Source: Lentinula raphanica (lineage: Eukaryota > Basidiomycota > Agaricomycetes > Agaricales > Omphalotaceae). From it: a stretch of DNA of 64,000 nucleotides. The notes beneath the pieces are model-generated. The model was not told where the DNA came from. It worked only from the letters and a program-made list of their open reading frames with translations, and made no database searches. The stretch spans positions 1,550,001 to 1,614,000 of the forward strand of contig JANVFP010000005.1 of assembly GCA_027919835.1 (NCBI GenBank). Direction: 5' to 3'. Both the position numbers and the translations under genes were made by a program. Shown here in pieces: positions 9,925-20,971 of the stretch (its first letter is position 1; the number at the start of each line of letters is the position of its first letter).

Positions 9925-12021
9925 CGGAGCATATCGAGGAATAACCTTCAATAAAATTTGAGTGAGAGTTCAAGAGGGAGACAATTTATTCTAGTTACCT
10001 TGGGGTCATGTAGCATGTTGAACTCTTCTGTGGCGTCTCGCCCAGCGTAGAGCATGATTGCTTTTTCTCCTCCAGGATGGTCAGGAAGGAACTATCAAAG
10101 GTGTTGTGAGCAGGCAGGGTAGAACAACACAAGAGTCAAAACAAACCTCAGTAACATCGAGAACTTCACCGTTCACAACCACCCAAACGTCCTTCTTGTC
10201 CTTGTGTTTTGCAACCTCTTCCAGAGTATACGCCTTACTGCCTCCGCTCGATTGTTCTGTCTTAGTCTCCGGGGCAGCTGATGATGAAGCTGAGACCGAT
10301 GGAGCTCCTGATAATTGGCCAGTGATAGCGCCGAGACGACCACCCGCCTTTGCTATTGCAGCACTAGTCGCTTGAAGCGTGTAGGCAGCCGCGGAGTCTC
10401 CGGCAACACGTCCAAAGACGACACAGCCAAGTAATGAACTTCCACCGAGACGGTTAGCACCATGGACACCTCCTGCGACCTCTCCGCAGGCGAAAAGACC
10501 ATGGATAGGCTTGCCGTTGGTGTCAATGACACGAGATTGGTCATCGATCTCGAGACCGCCCATAGTGTAATGCAGAACAGGAGTCATCATCGCCACATGG
10601 AAGGTATCGTCGTACGTCCATTCACCCGAGAAGAACTGAGAGAAAGACATGAGTTTGACTCGAAAGTAACAAACTATAAATGAATGTCACAAACCTTTTT
10701 GCCGAAAGGATCCTTCTTCGTTCGAACCACCTGATTGTAGTCTTCGAATGTTTTCTTGAGGGCAGAAGGCGGAATGCCGAACTCTTTGGCTAGTGCATCA
10801 CCAGAATCGAACCGCTTCATCAAACCACGTCCGACATAGTGCTTGCAGTGCCATTCGATATCTTTAGATGCGGGTCCGTTAAGGACAAGGCGAATAGGAA
10901 ACTGATACCCGGGTCAATCAAAAAGAACGGTCTAGGACTTTGGATACATACTTTGCCATTCTCCCACATCTTGCCGGTGACATAGTCACGGTGTTGAAGC
11001 TCGTCAACAAATCTTGAACCAGTGTTATCTAACAGAAGTCCACCAACACCTCGCAACGCCTCTGCGGCCAAAAATTTGACCTTGGCATCCGGTTCATTGG
11101 GGTCAACCAGACCGGTAGGATGCACTTGGACCTTCTCTAGGTCGATTCCTTTTGCGCCAGCAACCATAGCCATCTTATGGCCATCACCAGTGCAGTGATC
11201 GCCGTTCGTTGTAGGAAGATTGTAATACTCGGGACGATGTTTCTTGAGTAGCGAGTCCGATGTAAAGTCGGCAGCATATCCTCCAGTTGCAAGAATGACT
11301 GGTCCGTAAGCTGTTTCAGTTTTACCGTTGAGTGTGTATTCAACTCCGTTAACATGTCCGTTCTCGTCCTTGAGAAGCTTGGTGACACGGGCCTTCTTAA
11401 TGATCTTAACACGCTCAGGCTGAGAAACAGCGAGATCTTCCAGACGCTCCATTTGGGCATAGGTGATAACCTGATGAAACTATAAGAATACTAAGGAGGA
11501 ACAGAGATAAGCTAGGTTCCGTACCATTCCAGGGAATTGAGCACCTCCACGGTGTGTACGAGGATGGCTGTGACCACCAAGACGAGCAACCTTTGACAAG
11601 TCCAAACCGAACTTGTCTTGCAGCCAGTTCACAGCATCACCGGAGCGACCAGTGAGGACTCGAATGAGATCATCCCTGGCGAGTTCACGAGCCTAGAATT
11701 CGAATGAAAATGTGTCGGACCATAGTAAAAGTAGGCTAGACGCACCGATTTCTTGGTATCTTCGAAGAAGATCTTTGCGTTGTCAGGAATATTTAACTCC
11801 TGTTGAGTTTGTGTGCCAGCTCCGTTGATACCAGATGTCGCCTTTGTTGAATTTCCTCCCATGAAACTGTAAAATCAGGCTATGAGCACAACACAGACAT
11901 TGAGGAGTCAATAATTCACTGACCCTTGTTTGTCGAGGAGAAGAACATTGGCGCCACGTTCGAGTAGAGTGTGTGCAGCAGAAAGACCGGCGAGACCGCC
12001 TCCAACGACGATGGTGGACAT
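9895..12021 (-). CDS. OSM1: Fumarate reductase (OSM1 type) with C-terminal cytochrome b5 domain
   Basis: A soluble FAD enzyme that reduces fumarate to succinate, re-oxidising FADH2/NADH. The start at 12021 opens STIVVGGGLAGLSAAHTLLE, the dinucleotide-binding fold with GxGxxG. Further family blocks are MGGNSTKATSGINGAGT, VILATGGYAADF, VHPTGLVDP, AALRGVGGLLL, LHYTMGGLEID and GEVAGGVHGANRLGGSSLLG, all in the order seen in Osm1/Frd1 and bacterial flavocytochrome c. A Ser/Ala/Pro linker leads to a cytochrome b5 fold: YTLEEVAKHKDKKDVWVVV, then DHPGGEKAIMLYAG and FNMLHDPK, which supply the two haem histidines. The last exon encodes VIPRYAPNAVIGKVKQ. Yeast Osm1 lacks the b5 domain; fusions are known in other fungi and protists. 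No clear presequence precedes the FAD fold, so the location is uncertain. The gene's 3' end is duplicated at 8155. Confidence 0.94.
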
Positions 12022-12078
12022 AATGTTATGGGAAAGATGTGGAATTAGGAAATTGAGCGGACCTCAGGTATTCCGAGT

Positions 12079-12086
12079 CTTATATA
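12079..12086 (-). promoter_or_regulatory. Probable TATA box of the fumarate reductase gene
   Basis: TATATAAG on the minus strand, about 58 bp upstream of the ATG at 12021. The P450 and first BTB genes in this window have comparable elements at similar distances. Confidence 0.45.
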
Positions 12087-12514
12087 CGAGTACAACTACC
12101 CCGGAATTCGGCCAATCACAGGTATCTCATTAGCATGTGATTTGGTTGTGCTCCGGTAAAGCGATCCGGTTATCCGATTCCCCTATGACTCTCTCGACAA
12201 GTTCAAACTGAAAACATGAGCTTCACTTGTTTTCCTTGACTGCTGCAATAACTTGTGTGGAAAGTCGAACACATCTCCAAGCAACCTCAAAAAGCTCTGG
12301 GGCATTCAAGTACCCGGCAAGGTACTTTTCTTCGTGATGGACCAAGGTAATATTTTGGCATCGTGTTGAACGTAGAGCTATACGAATTCTCTGATGTTCC
12401 CCAAAGATTGAGCTGGTCGTGATTACGGCGCAGGTCGATAACCGGTTGATGCTAACGATATTTGCGGTTCGCATTGAATATTATACCCATTACTTCCAAG
12501 ACCCAAGCCTAGGC
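12087..12514. other. Interval between OSM1 promoter and NRK1 end
   Basis: Holds an 83-codon minus frame (12474-12223, MRTANIVSINRL to AVKENK) with no recognised motif or splice context. It is probably the NRK1 3' flank and OSM1 promoter region. Confidence 0.4.
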
Positions 12515-13696
12515 CTACTTTGTGCGTATCTTTAACAGCGTCTCCTTCAATACATCACAACATCTCTCGACCAGATCCTCCATACTATGCTCTATTCCGT
12601 CTATCAGAACAAGCTGAGGAACCTTCCCACTAGATCCCCCGTGTTCTACATCCCCACCAGCGAATATCTCTCTGTTAGCCTCCAAGTACGCGGGCCACAC
12701 AATCTGTTCCCAATAATGAGGAGGATCACGCCAAAGAGATCCCTCTGGGTCAAATTGAACTGTTTGTCAGCGACAGAAAGTGATACGATGTCGAGCCCAA
12801 AATAGGTGGAGTCAGAGAGAAGGCAAATGCGTCGCGGGAAAAGGAAAGTGGAATGAAATCAATCCGTCAATATCACAAAGGAAGAGAGCAGGGAAGCCGA
12901 GCACCAAATGAGGCAGATTGGCGTTAGCAACTCACCTGCAGTGTGATATCCATGCCTTTCGTGTCGTCTTTGCTGAAGTACTTTCTCTGGTACACGGAGG
13001 AACACTCGGGCATCCAATTGTTCGTAAACATTCTATGATGACAGTCTGTTAGAATTCTTGAACAGTCCCTCGAATTCACTGACCGGATGCCAATACAATA
13101 AGAATCCATCGACCAAACCCCACACTATCTTGTCCCCGTCCCTCTCGGCATTTCCTTGTATCTCCTCAAAATAGCGAAACCATCTGAGCTTAATGTCCTC
13201 ACTCAGAGGGATATCTTTCTGTTCGTTAAGATGATCATGGCTTATGTGCTCTGGGGGAATTACTCCCGTTCTCTTGACCTCTTTTAATGACTCAATCATA
13301 CGAGGCCAATCGATAGCGCCAGCCGGAGCGTCCCAATCCTGAACATTGTATACGGGATGGACCGGAATTTGCTCTTGAGGCTAGGAAGAGTATCTTAATG
13401 AGCTCGACGAAAATAACGTCGATCACTGACTGGAGCGAAATCCTGCAGAGATGAGTCCATTTTTAGATTGGATTGAATGTGCTCAGGTAGTGTACGTACG
13501 TCCTGATGAATGATGACGCTATTGGGCAATATTCGTGCGAGGTGCTTGGCGAGGGTAGTTTTACCGGAGCAGGTCGCACCACTGTAAGAATCAGGAACAC
13601 CTTTCTGAAGAACAGAATCAAGGGCACGCACCCAATTCCGACAAGAATTACTCGAGTTTTCTGTTTGATTGTGTCACCATTGCTAAGGTCTCCCAT
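12515..13696 (-). CDS. NRK1: Nicotinamide riboside kinase
   Basis: Phosphorylates nicotinamide riboside to NMN in the NAD salvage route (cytosol). The ATG at 13696 starts MGDLSNGDTIKQKTRVILVG. A short intron splits the Walker A loop, which reads GGATCSGKTTLAKHL after splicing. Family blocks follow: SVIIHQD then DFAPPQEQIPVHP (acidic residues after the P-loop), YNVQDWDAP, IDWPRMIESL, KIVWGLVDGFLLYWHP, WMPECSSVYQRKYF, and FDPEGSLWRDPPHYWEQIVW with YLEANREIF. The last two correspond to the D-PPxYW...Y...N block that ends fungal and animal NRKs. The C-terminus is a plain helix (VERCCDVLKETLLKI). It is head-to-head with the dipeptidase gene across 283 bp. The assignment is strong. Confidence 0.9.
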
Positions 13697-13979
13697 TTTG
13701 TGTTGAAGAGAGGGGGGAGGGGGAAGATTGTCTATATGTATATCAGGTAGTATTCTCGCAAAGTGAACGAGAAGAAAGAGTGAACGAGGATATTTCAGAA
13801 TGTGCGCTCTTATAGGCCCTTATCGCTAATCAGTATCTTATCTTATCTCTAGACGGCAATTGATCCGAGGCTCGAGCCGTTGTGAAGCCGCGTACAAGGT
13901 ACACTTGTGGAGGACGCGTTTCTTCTTCTACTACTATCGTCAGTGTCGTCTCACACAAACTTCTGAAGAATATCGCCAC

Positions 13980-16179
13980 ATGTCCGAGCGAACTGCTCTT
14001 ATTCCTGATTCTTCTGAGCATACAAACGGCTATGACGGTGGCGCAAACACGACTAATCAACCTCCATTCAACATCACAGTGCGCTCTGTGATATGGGGAA
14101 TTCTGACTACCCTCACAGTGGCTGCTCTTGTGCTTCTGTTATTCTTCCAGGACTCGCTTCCGGATAACGTTAAGACTCTGCCTTGGGTTGGCGGTGAACC
14201 AAAGGACTCGATGATTGCAACACTAGGGATATTAGAAAAAGCTCCAATCATCGTGCGTTCCCGTCGTCTATGGGCATGATAAATCAGCTGAATCTCCTAT
14301 CTCAGGATGGTCATATCGACCTTCCGATACTCGTTCGATATGGTGGATACGCCAATAATGTATCAGCCGTCGACCTTGACTCCAGGATGCCGGCTCACGT
14401 CGATATCCCTCGGCTGAGAGAAGGGAGAGTTGGTGGCTTTTTTTGGTTTGTTCATTTATCGAAACGTGTAAGTATGATCCAAACACCGACTGATAACACC
14501 TTTAAAGGTCAGTTTATGTTGGATGTGCAGACCCGGATGCTGAAGGAGCGGACTTCCTCGAGGCAACATGGAGAGTCAGGTCTGTTTCACGAGGCTAATA
14601 GTACCCGGGCTTGATACTAATGTCGTCGTTCTAGAGATACACTGGAACAGATCGATGTTGCTAAGCTGCTCATTGAAAAGTACCCGAATGTACGACCATG
14701 TTTTTCTGTCCATGGCAGGACCTATAATTAACTAACAGGTGATTGCTAGACTTTTCAATTTGCCCAGAACACGAAGGACATAAGATCCGCTATTGCAGAT
14801 GGAAAGATAGCAAGTATGCTTGGAGTTGAAGGGTACGTCGTCTTCATTCAGCCTCTTCATTTATCATTCCTCAGGCTCCCTCGTGTAATGTTTCTTCGAT
14901 CCGCGTTTCGAACTTGTCTGCAACCGAGAGGCGGTAGCTCTATTGGCGCACAGATCTTATATCTCTGGAGCCGGAGACAAGCTCAATGTCTAAAGGATGG
15001 CTCGACTTTTTTCCCCAGGAATGTAGTACAATCTATGTTCCCGCTTGCTGTGGTCTTGAAAGTTACAGTTTCCTGGCTCACTTTTCCTTTATTAGAGCTC
15101 ACCAGCTTGGGAACTCTATCGCTACATTGAGGCAATACCAAGCACTGGGCGTTTCTTATGTAACCCTCACCCACACTTGCCACAACGCGTTTGCAGATTC
15201 ATGTGGTCTAGCACCTGGAAAGGCGCCTTTGCATAATGGTTTGAGGTGGGTTACTACGAGTCCTTTTACTGTACCCAGATCCGGTATTCCATATTACTGC
15301 TCCACTCCAGAGGCTCCGGCCTTTCTTTTGAGTCACAAGTATAACGTGTACCCATCGTTATTCTATCGTCTATGTCAGCTTTTTCCCTTCCTCCTCCGCG
15401 TTTCATCGTCCCACCCGACGTCCGAACTCGCCGCCCCTGTTCTTTTCATATTTTGATGTGCTGAATACTAACGTTGTTCAATGCACTTAGCCCTCTAGGA
15501 TTTTCGTTGATAGATGAAATGAACCGACTCGGCGTCTTGGTAGACTTGAGCCACACCTCAGATGCCACTGCCATTCAGGCTCTCAACTATTCCAAGGCCC
15601 CTGTGATCTGGTCGCACTCGTCTGCTCGAGCCATCCATGATGTACCTCGCAATGTTCCAGACGAAGTCTTGAGTCTCATCGGTACCGAGAGTGGACGAGA
15701 TGCTGTCGTAATGGTAATATTCGAAGTCTGTCTTCATCGAGGCACCTTGTTAATCCTACGAGTCGCTCTTCGAAGGTTAATTTTGCACCCTATTTTGTTG
15801 CCCCTGAAGGTCTCGCCACGGTGAAAACAGTTGCCGACCATGTTGAACACATTGCAAAAGTTGCTGGCAAAGAGCATGTCGGCATAGGGAGCGATTTCGA
15901 CGGCATAGAAATCGTTCCGGCTGGTCTGGAAGATGTTTCCAAATATCCCGCACTGGTGAATACTTGCCCCTCATTTGTTCACGAATAACTCATTCTCACG
16001 TTGCCCAGATCGCTGAACTTCATAGTCGCGGCTGGTCGAAATATGAGCTCGCAGGGTTGACTGGAGGAAATCTACTTAGAGTCTTTGAAGGCGCAGAAAG
16101 AGTTTCGAGGGAGTTGAAGGCAACTGGTGTACAGCCGGTGTACGATCTATACAGTAAAAGGACAGACATACCCCACTGA
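13980..16179 (+). CDS. Membrane dipeptidase (peptidase family M19, renal dipeptidase type)
   Basis: A zinc enzyme that hydrolyses dipeptides. The ATG at 13980 opens a short cytoplasmic tail, then one hydrophobic anchor ([20 protein letters not shown]), so the catalytic domain should face the lumen or outside. All metal and active-site blocks are present: DGHIDLPIL (HxD), GVEGAHQLGNS (bridging Glu), [15 protein letters not shown] (His), [13 protein letters not shown] (His) and [12 protein letters not shown] (Asp). The tail carries [14 protein letters not shown], the conserved C-terminal block. Most introns are about 50-70 nt, but two are unusually long here: 14833-15095 and 15246-15490. The stop is at 16177-16179. 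It shares a divergent promoter with NRK1; nothing suggests a common pathway. Confidence 0.93.
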
Positions 16180-17636
16180 GTCATTTCACTGTCATTGGGC
16201 TAAATGACCATGGCAGAATTAGATACCTTGCTATGTATCAGATTGTATCATCTAGGATACTATTATTGACGACGAACTATCATAGACTAACATCGACCCA
16301 ATCCCTCACAGTACCCGTTCTCATGGACCCAGGAAGACTATCATGGCAAGTACTTAGATCCCAATAACGCTTATACCGCAGACAGTGAAATGTGCGGGAT
16401 TGGGCACCGAAAAGAGCAAAGGAAGATTAGCTGAGTTCAATGTATCTTAGGCGTACATATTCGAGTCATTTTCATGAAGGCTGATCAGTAATCCTTATCG
16501 AGATTCATTTCCTGATAATACAATGCGTCGTTCATGACTCGTAAGTACTTCCTCGTAATGCCCATTGAGAAGTGGCTGGTGAAGACTGAAATCCTCCGAG
16601 TCCGAGGGTTACCAGTAGATATCGTCAACACTCTCCGCAGCGATGCCAACCTACTCCCACTTTTTACCGGCTACTAAGTAGCTGAAAACTCGTAGTAGGA
16701 AGGAACTCATCCTGTTCCCGAATTTCTGTAGTGTGTTTTGCGTAGTATAACCGACAGTGATTGTTCTACAGAGTCCTGCTAGAAGCATGAACTGAGAACG
16801 CATTACGATTAAATAAACGGGCGAATTCAAGTCAGCGTATCTGTATGATACCTGTGTAGAAAGGATCAGGAAGGAATTTTTCCGTATGACCAAAGACAGA
16901 CCCCATGTACCACGTACTATTTCTCAATACATCCTCTTTACCTGTTGTCCATTGTTGCATCAGAATCATGAAACCCGTTCTGGCCTGAGAGTTGACTAGT
17001 CGACTGTCTTGGAAAGACCGGGTTCAACTGAGTTCCAGTCTGGTTCGAGTGCATTACTTCAACGGTTGTAGAAGAAGCCATGTCGTCGCGTGGAGCCAGT
17101 TGAGCGCTGTATCTTGATTTTGTGTGACACGAGTTATTGACGAGCTACCTCGAGTTGTCTGCTATGATATTCACTGCTGGGAATATTGGCGTCGGGCTGG
17201 GAAGGCCTAACGGCGAGGTATCGTCGAAAATCCTAGTCGGCGGCTTCTTTGCTGCGCCGATGACGAACCACCGATATTGACAAGGATTTACGAGTATAGC
17301 TCAAGAAATCTGTCAGAGATACAGAGTAACTCTTTTGAGAGTCGAAAGCTGTTGAGCTGGTGGAACTATCACAGTTATATCAGCTTAGCCTGGGACTTGT
17401 ATTGCAGTATAAAAGATCGCAGCGATTGGAACAGATTGATTCCACAGGCTTGACAATGAAATATAGATTGTCTGTGAAAACATCCGGGATTTACCTAGAA
17501 GATCGGCCATTATGGGAGTGCATGAGGCATTGGTCGTGCAAGATCTGCGATTCACTGACTTGATCGCGTTGCTGACGATCCAACATGAAAAATCAAATTT
17601 TGATGTTGTTATACATGTATACAGATAGCTATAGAC
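16180..17636. other. Interval downstream of the dipeptidase gene
   Basis: About 1.45 kb. Apart from the doubtful two-exon minus gene listed separately (16656-17079), I see no coding signal. A 16-bp motif TCCTCCGAGTCCGAGG at 16592-16607 also occurs at 6994-7009. Confidence 0.4.
16656..17079 (-). CDS. Possible small two-exon gene, unidentified
   Basis: The ATG at 17079 opens MASSTTVEVMHSNQTGTQLN and runs to ATMDNR. A GTAAAG donor follows, then an acceptor (CATACAG) about 100 nt on. The continuing frame reads YADLNSPVYLIVMRSQFMLL to VFSYLVAGKKWE and stop. The intron also contains an open stretch, GSVFGHTEKFLPDPFYT, that looks coding, so the true structure may differ. Total length would be about 110 residues, with one or two hydrophobic stretches. 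No family is recognised. It may be a real small gene, a decayed one, or chance. Confidence 0.25.
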
Positions 17637-18837
17637 TTAACTTTCATCCATCGCCTCTCCTCTTGTCTTGGATTTTGCTATGCGCTCCTTCATGACGGTC
17701 TTCGCATTTTCCTTTGCTGGTTCTAATCTCCCGGCCTTGGCAAGAGCAACCAAGAGGGCGTGCACGAGCCCAACGTGATTGTGTCTACGAAGACTGTTTT
17801 CAAACTGCATCATGGCAATTCATTGGATATCAGCCTTGCAACCCGAGAATATATAGTGACCAGTGACCCTTTACTCACATTCCACCTATTTCGTTTAAAA
17901 TTCTCGCTCTCTAGCTTGACGACTAACTCGGCGGCCTCAGTTTGCTTTCCGGCTGCTTGATATTTCGCCAGCTCGGCTTGTAGCGCAGGTATTGGGTCGT
18001 CCCTCAGAGCCAACAGACTGAAATCGAGCTATGTAACACAAGGTCAGTCAAGACACGAGCTTGGTTCAATTGTTGAAACTTACAGCTCCCGCTGGGTACG
18101 TCGCTATCCGATTTTCGATAACCTCACTTTTCCCGAAATAGTGAAAATCACACCTTCTATGAACGTTCAAGGGACTGACCGTGCGCGAGAAAGCCAACCT
18201 TCGCCTGTTTCATCATAGGACCCGTGTCTGACGGCGTGAGGCTTCAAACCGTCCAGCTCATAGACGGATCCCATGGACGGAAGATAAACCACAAAGTGGT
18301 ACGCGTCCTCCGTTTGCTTCGGAAGCCCGAGGCCATCTAACGATATAGCACTAGGAGGCGAGAGCGAATTATGAGCCTCTCTGAGCCAGTCGGAACTGGT
18401 GACGACAAGACCACGAGTCTGGGGATCCATGTTGTTCGTGAACTCCATTAGTTCGGCCAATTGCGATCCAGTTTTGAGAGAGGGAATGTTTCCGAGTGCA
18501 TTCAGGACGGCCAAGGTAGCGCACGCGTTGTTCACGACTTGATGAGCGAAGAAACCTGGAAAATCGGGATCATAGGTTCCGCTCATGGTGTCGGATGGAG
18601 TTGAAACCCATTTGAAAAGAAAGATCAACGCATGCAAAGGTTGCAATGAGGAAAGCGATTCAGAATCCAACGAATAGAGATCATCCACTATTAGCGGAAC
18701 CCCAAGAGTTTTCAATAACTCTCTGAATACAGAATAAGCGTCGGGACTGATGGGTTCCGGACAAGAAGGACATACGAAAACACGCCAGGATCAGACTCTG
18801 TGAGCTGCCAGCCATTCGAGTCATCGTCTCCGGACAT
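17637..18837 (-). CDS. UCH37: Ubiquitin C-terminal hydrolase, UCH37/UCHL5 type (peptidase C12)
   Basis: Removes ubiquitin from the distal end of chains; UCHL5 proteins dock on the 26S proteasome. The ATG at 18837 opens MSGDDDSNGWQLTESDPGVF; an intron then splits SELLKTLGV. Catalytic elements are in family order: FFAHQVVNNACATLAVLNAL (oxyanion Gln and nucleophile Cys), DAYHFVVYLP (His) and VYELDGLKPHAV (Asp). The EFTNNMDPQTRGL block before the His lies in the active-site crossover region. After the catalytic domain come IENRIATYPAGAISFSLLAL and helical segments ending GRLEPAKENAKTVMKERIAK, the C-terminal extension that distinguishes UCH37 from short UCHL1/3 enzymes. The stop is at 17637. Confidence 0.92.
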
Positions 18838-19057
18838 TACTAGTCAAGTGGTTTGTAGAGTTTTGGTCAAAGTTGATGAAAAACGAACGGACTCGAGTTC
18901 AAAACGCGTCGACTGGATGACGCGTCGTGTAAGCACGTGAGACTACACACCAGTTACATAATTTCATAGTTTCAAGAAATCAAACTTTCTTCAACAAACT
19001 CAACTCTAGTCTCTAAGTTGTTCTCAACAGCACTCATCTGGAGTGCTCCAAGATTCT

Positions 19058-19611
19058 ATGGCAACAACAGCGCCATCATCTCCTAATGCTGATCCTGAAG
19101 CAGCCAATCGTGCTAGATTTGAACTCGAGTTGGAGTTTGTCCAAGCACTTGCCAATCCTTTTTACCTCCATTCGTTAGCACAACAAAACATTCTAGAGCA
19201 ACCTGCATTTATCAATTTCCTGAAGTATCTTCTTTACTTCAAAGAGAAAGATTATGCGCGCTTCATACAGTAGGTCGAAGGAAAAATATAGCTGTTTTGA
19301 ACGTGAAATACTCATCGCAAATTAATCTTGAAGTTATCCCCATGCTCTTCACCACCTCGAATTACTACAGCACCCACAGTTTCGAACCGTGATGAAGAAG
19401 GACGAGATGTTTCGTGAATATTTAAATCAACAGCAATTCGAACATTGGAGAACATGGTTAGTACTCCTTTGTAGATTCTTTGGCCGTGTTCCCGCTCAGC
19501 CGTTAATCGTCTTAAAACTCGTTGCACAGGAGAGACCCTTCCAAGTTAAATGCGACATTCCAATCAGAGGATGCGCATAGACAGGATACAGCTAATAGTA
19601 ATACCAGTTAG
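19058..19611 (+). CDS. MED31: Mediator complex subunit 31 (Soh1)
   Basis: A subunit of the Mediator middle module, needed for RNA polymerase II transcription. The ATG at 19058 starts [20 protein letters not shown]. The Soh1 domain reads [55 protein letters not shown] (completed across the first intron), [20 protein letters not shown] and HWRTWRDPSKLN (across the second). Total length is about 130 residues, normal for fungal Med31. The short polar C-terminus ends SNTS at 19611. An upstream in-frame GTG at 19043 is not needed. The identification is secure because nearly every conserved block is visible. Confidence 0.95.
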
Positions 19612-19829
19612 ACAGTGTATTATACTCCCGCTCCTCGAGGTCATGAATAACGAATAACATACCAAACGCTGTACCATTCATTGATTGGTTTATGGATGAA
19701 AACTACGGTTCTTGCCTGCTGTAGCGTGCACACAGTAATAACACTTGCTGTTAAGCTCGGTTCGTGCTGAGGGAGAGAGAATTTGAATTACAAGGGCAGA
19801 AATTTAGAGTAGAAGCAATCACCAAATTA

Positions 19830-20928
19830 CAGACGTTTGAGAAATTCTTGTCCCGCGCGTCTAAACCGGCTCGAAAAAATATTATATTCGAGATATTCAA
19901 AAAATTCAAAAATAATTCTTTACAGCTTGCAATTCCTCTTTGAACCTTCCTGTTGCATGAAAAATTGTTCTATCTTAGTTCTGTCTGAGCTTGAGGCAAT
20001 ATTGAGGCTGTAGGCATCGATTTGAACGTCCGGATGTAGTATGACGTGGCACGGTGAAGCATCAAAGTGACATGAATTGTAACAATAATCCAAGGCAGGC
20101 TGCCAGGAACCATGAATCGTTCTGTCGACATGAATATTTGGATATGAGAAGACCATAGACATCTGAAGGTAGTGGTACAATTGTGGTAGTACTGTACATG
20201 AAAGTCGAGGGCAAGAACAGAAGTGATGATTGCGGGATGATTGTATGATCGTGTCGTCCTCATAGTTTGTTGGTATTGGATACGGAGTTCTGAGAGAGAC
20301 GCCATCCAAATTCTGAGCCATGAGAGACGAGAGTACGAGTATAGCGGGAGTTGGGACAGCAGTTATGCAAGGGCTTGCGTGCTTCAAGTTGTTGGTTTTT
20401 TAGAACATCATAAGAAAGGCCTGGAATGAACATCTCAGCACGATGAAAATTTGTGATATATCTGTGAACGCACCTGCAAGATCTGGTTTGTTGAGAAGCA
20501 TTTCAGAAACTCTCCAGTGTCCACCACTGCCATTCTGAGCATGCTCATCAACGACAAATCCTTCCTACATCTGATATGAATTCCTGGATTTCATGAAGGT
20601 TGATGATGTGGATGGAAAAGTGGATTGCCAGCATTCAACACTGCTTTCAATGAAAGGAAGCAGTTACCTATGGGAGTAGAAAAGCAAGAACCAATTTGAC
20701 GGTGTTTGGGTGCAAGACTCAAGTCTCGTTGGCACAAAAGGCCCAATCTCGCAAAGTATCTCCCCAAATGTATGCAGTGTTCCTTAGACAGCATCTTGGA
20801 CCATTCTACGATGTAATTTGAAGGCTAAGCAGGCTGACAACTAATTTCTCAAATTTCTTGAATTTCTGTAATTCTTTGATTTTTGCCGCTCATTTTGATA
20901 CGTGGGACAAGAATTTCTCAAACATCTG
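19830..20928. mobile_element. Non-autonomous DNA transposon-like element with ~30-bp terminal inverted repeats and TA flanks
   Basis: The left end CAGACGTTTGAGAAATTCTT (continuing GTCCCGCG) is repeated in inverse orientation at the right end, ending at 20928, with two differences in about 29 positions. Each end is directly flanked by TA (19828-19829 and 20929-20930), as expected for a TA target duplication of the Tc1/mariner type. Subterminal regions on both sides are AT-rich with repeated ATTCAA motifs. The element is about 1.1 kb and encodes no recognisable transposase, so it would need a helper in trans. Its right end is only about 43 bp from the SLC35C2-type start codon. Confidence 0.8.
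19920..20321 (-). CDS. Open frame inside the TIR element, unidentified
   Basis: A 133-codon frame from ATG 20321 (MAQNLDGVSLRTPYPIPTN) to a stop at 19920, ending QEGSKRNCKL. It contains several Cys/His residues (HHFCSCPRLSC, YCYNSCHFDASPCHV) but no DDE/D catalytic pattern and no helix-turn-helix that I can see. It could be element-borne or chance. Confidence 0.2.
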   Translation of the reverse strand: MAQNLDGVSLRTPYPIPTNYEDDTIIQSSRNHHFCSCPRLSCTVLPQLYHYLQMSMVFSYPNIHVDRTIHGSWQPALDYCYNSCHFDASPCHVILHPDVQIDAYSLNIASSSDRTKIEQFFMQQEGSKRNCKL

Positions 20929-20971
20929 TAGGCAATCAGACTCGGAAACGTCTTGACGTGTTCTCACTTGC

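Noticed and set aside
12223..12474. 83-codon minus frame between OSM1 and NRK1
   Set aside because: No recognisable sequence; overlaps the region needed for the OSM1 promoter and NRK1 3' end.
14816..15130. 104-codon plus frame beginning in the dipeptidase exon
   Set aside because: It is exon sequence read through intron 14833-15095; the spliced frame matches the family across the junction.
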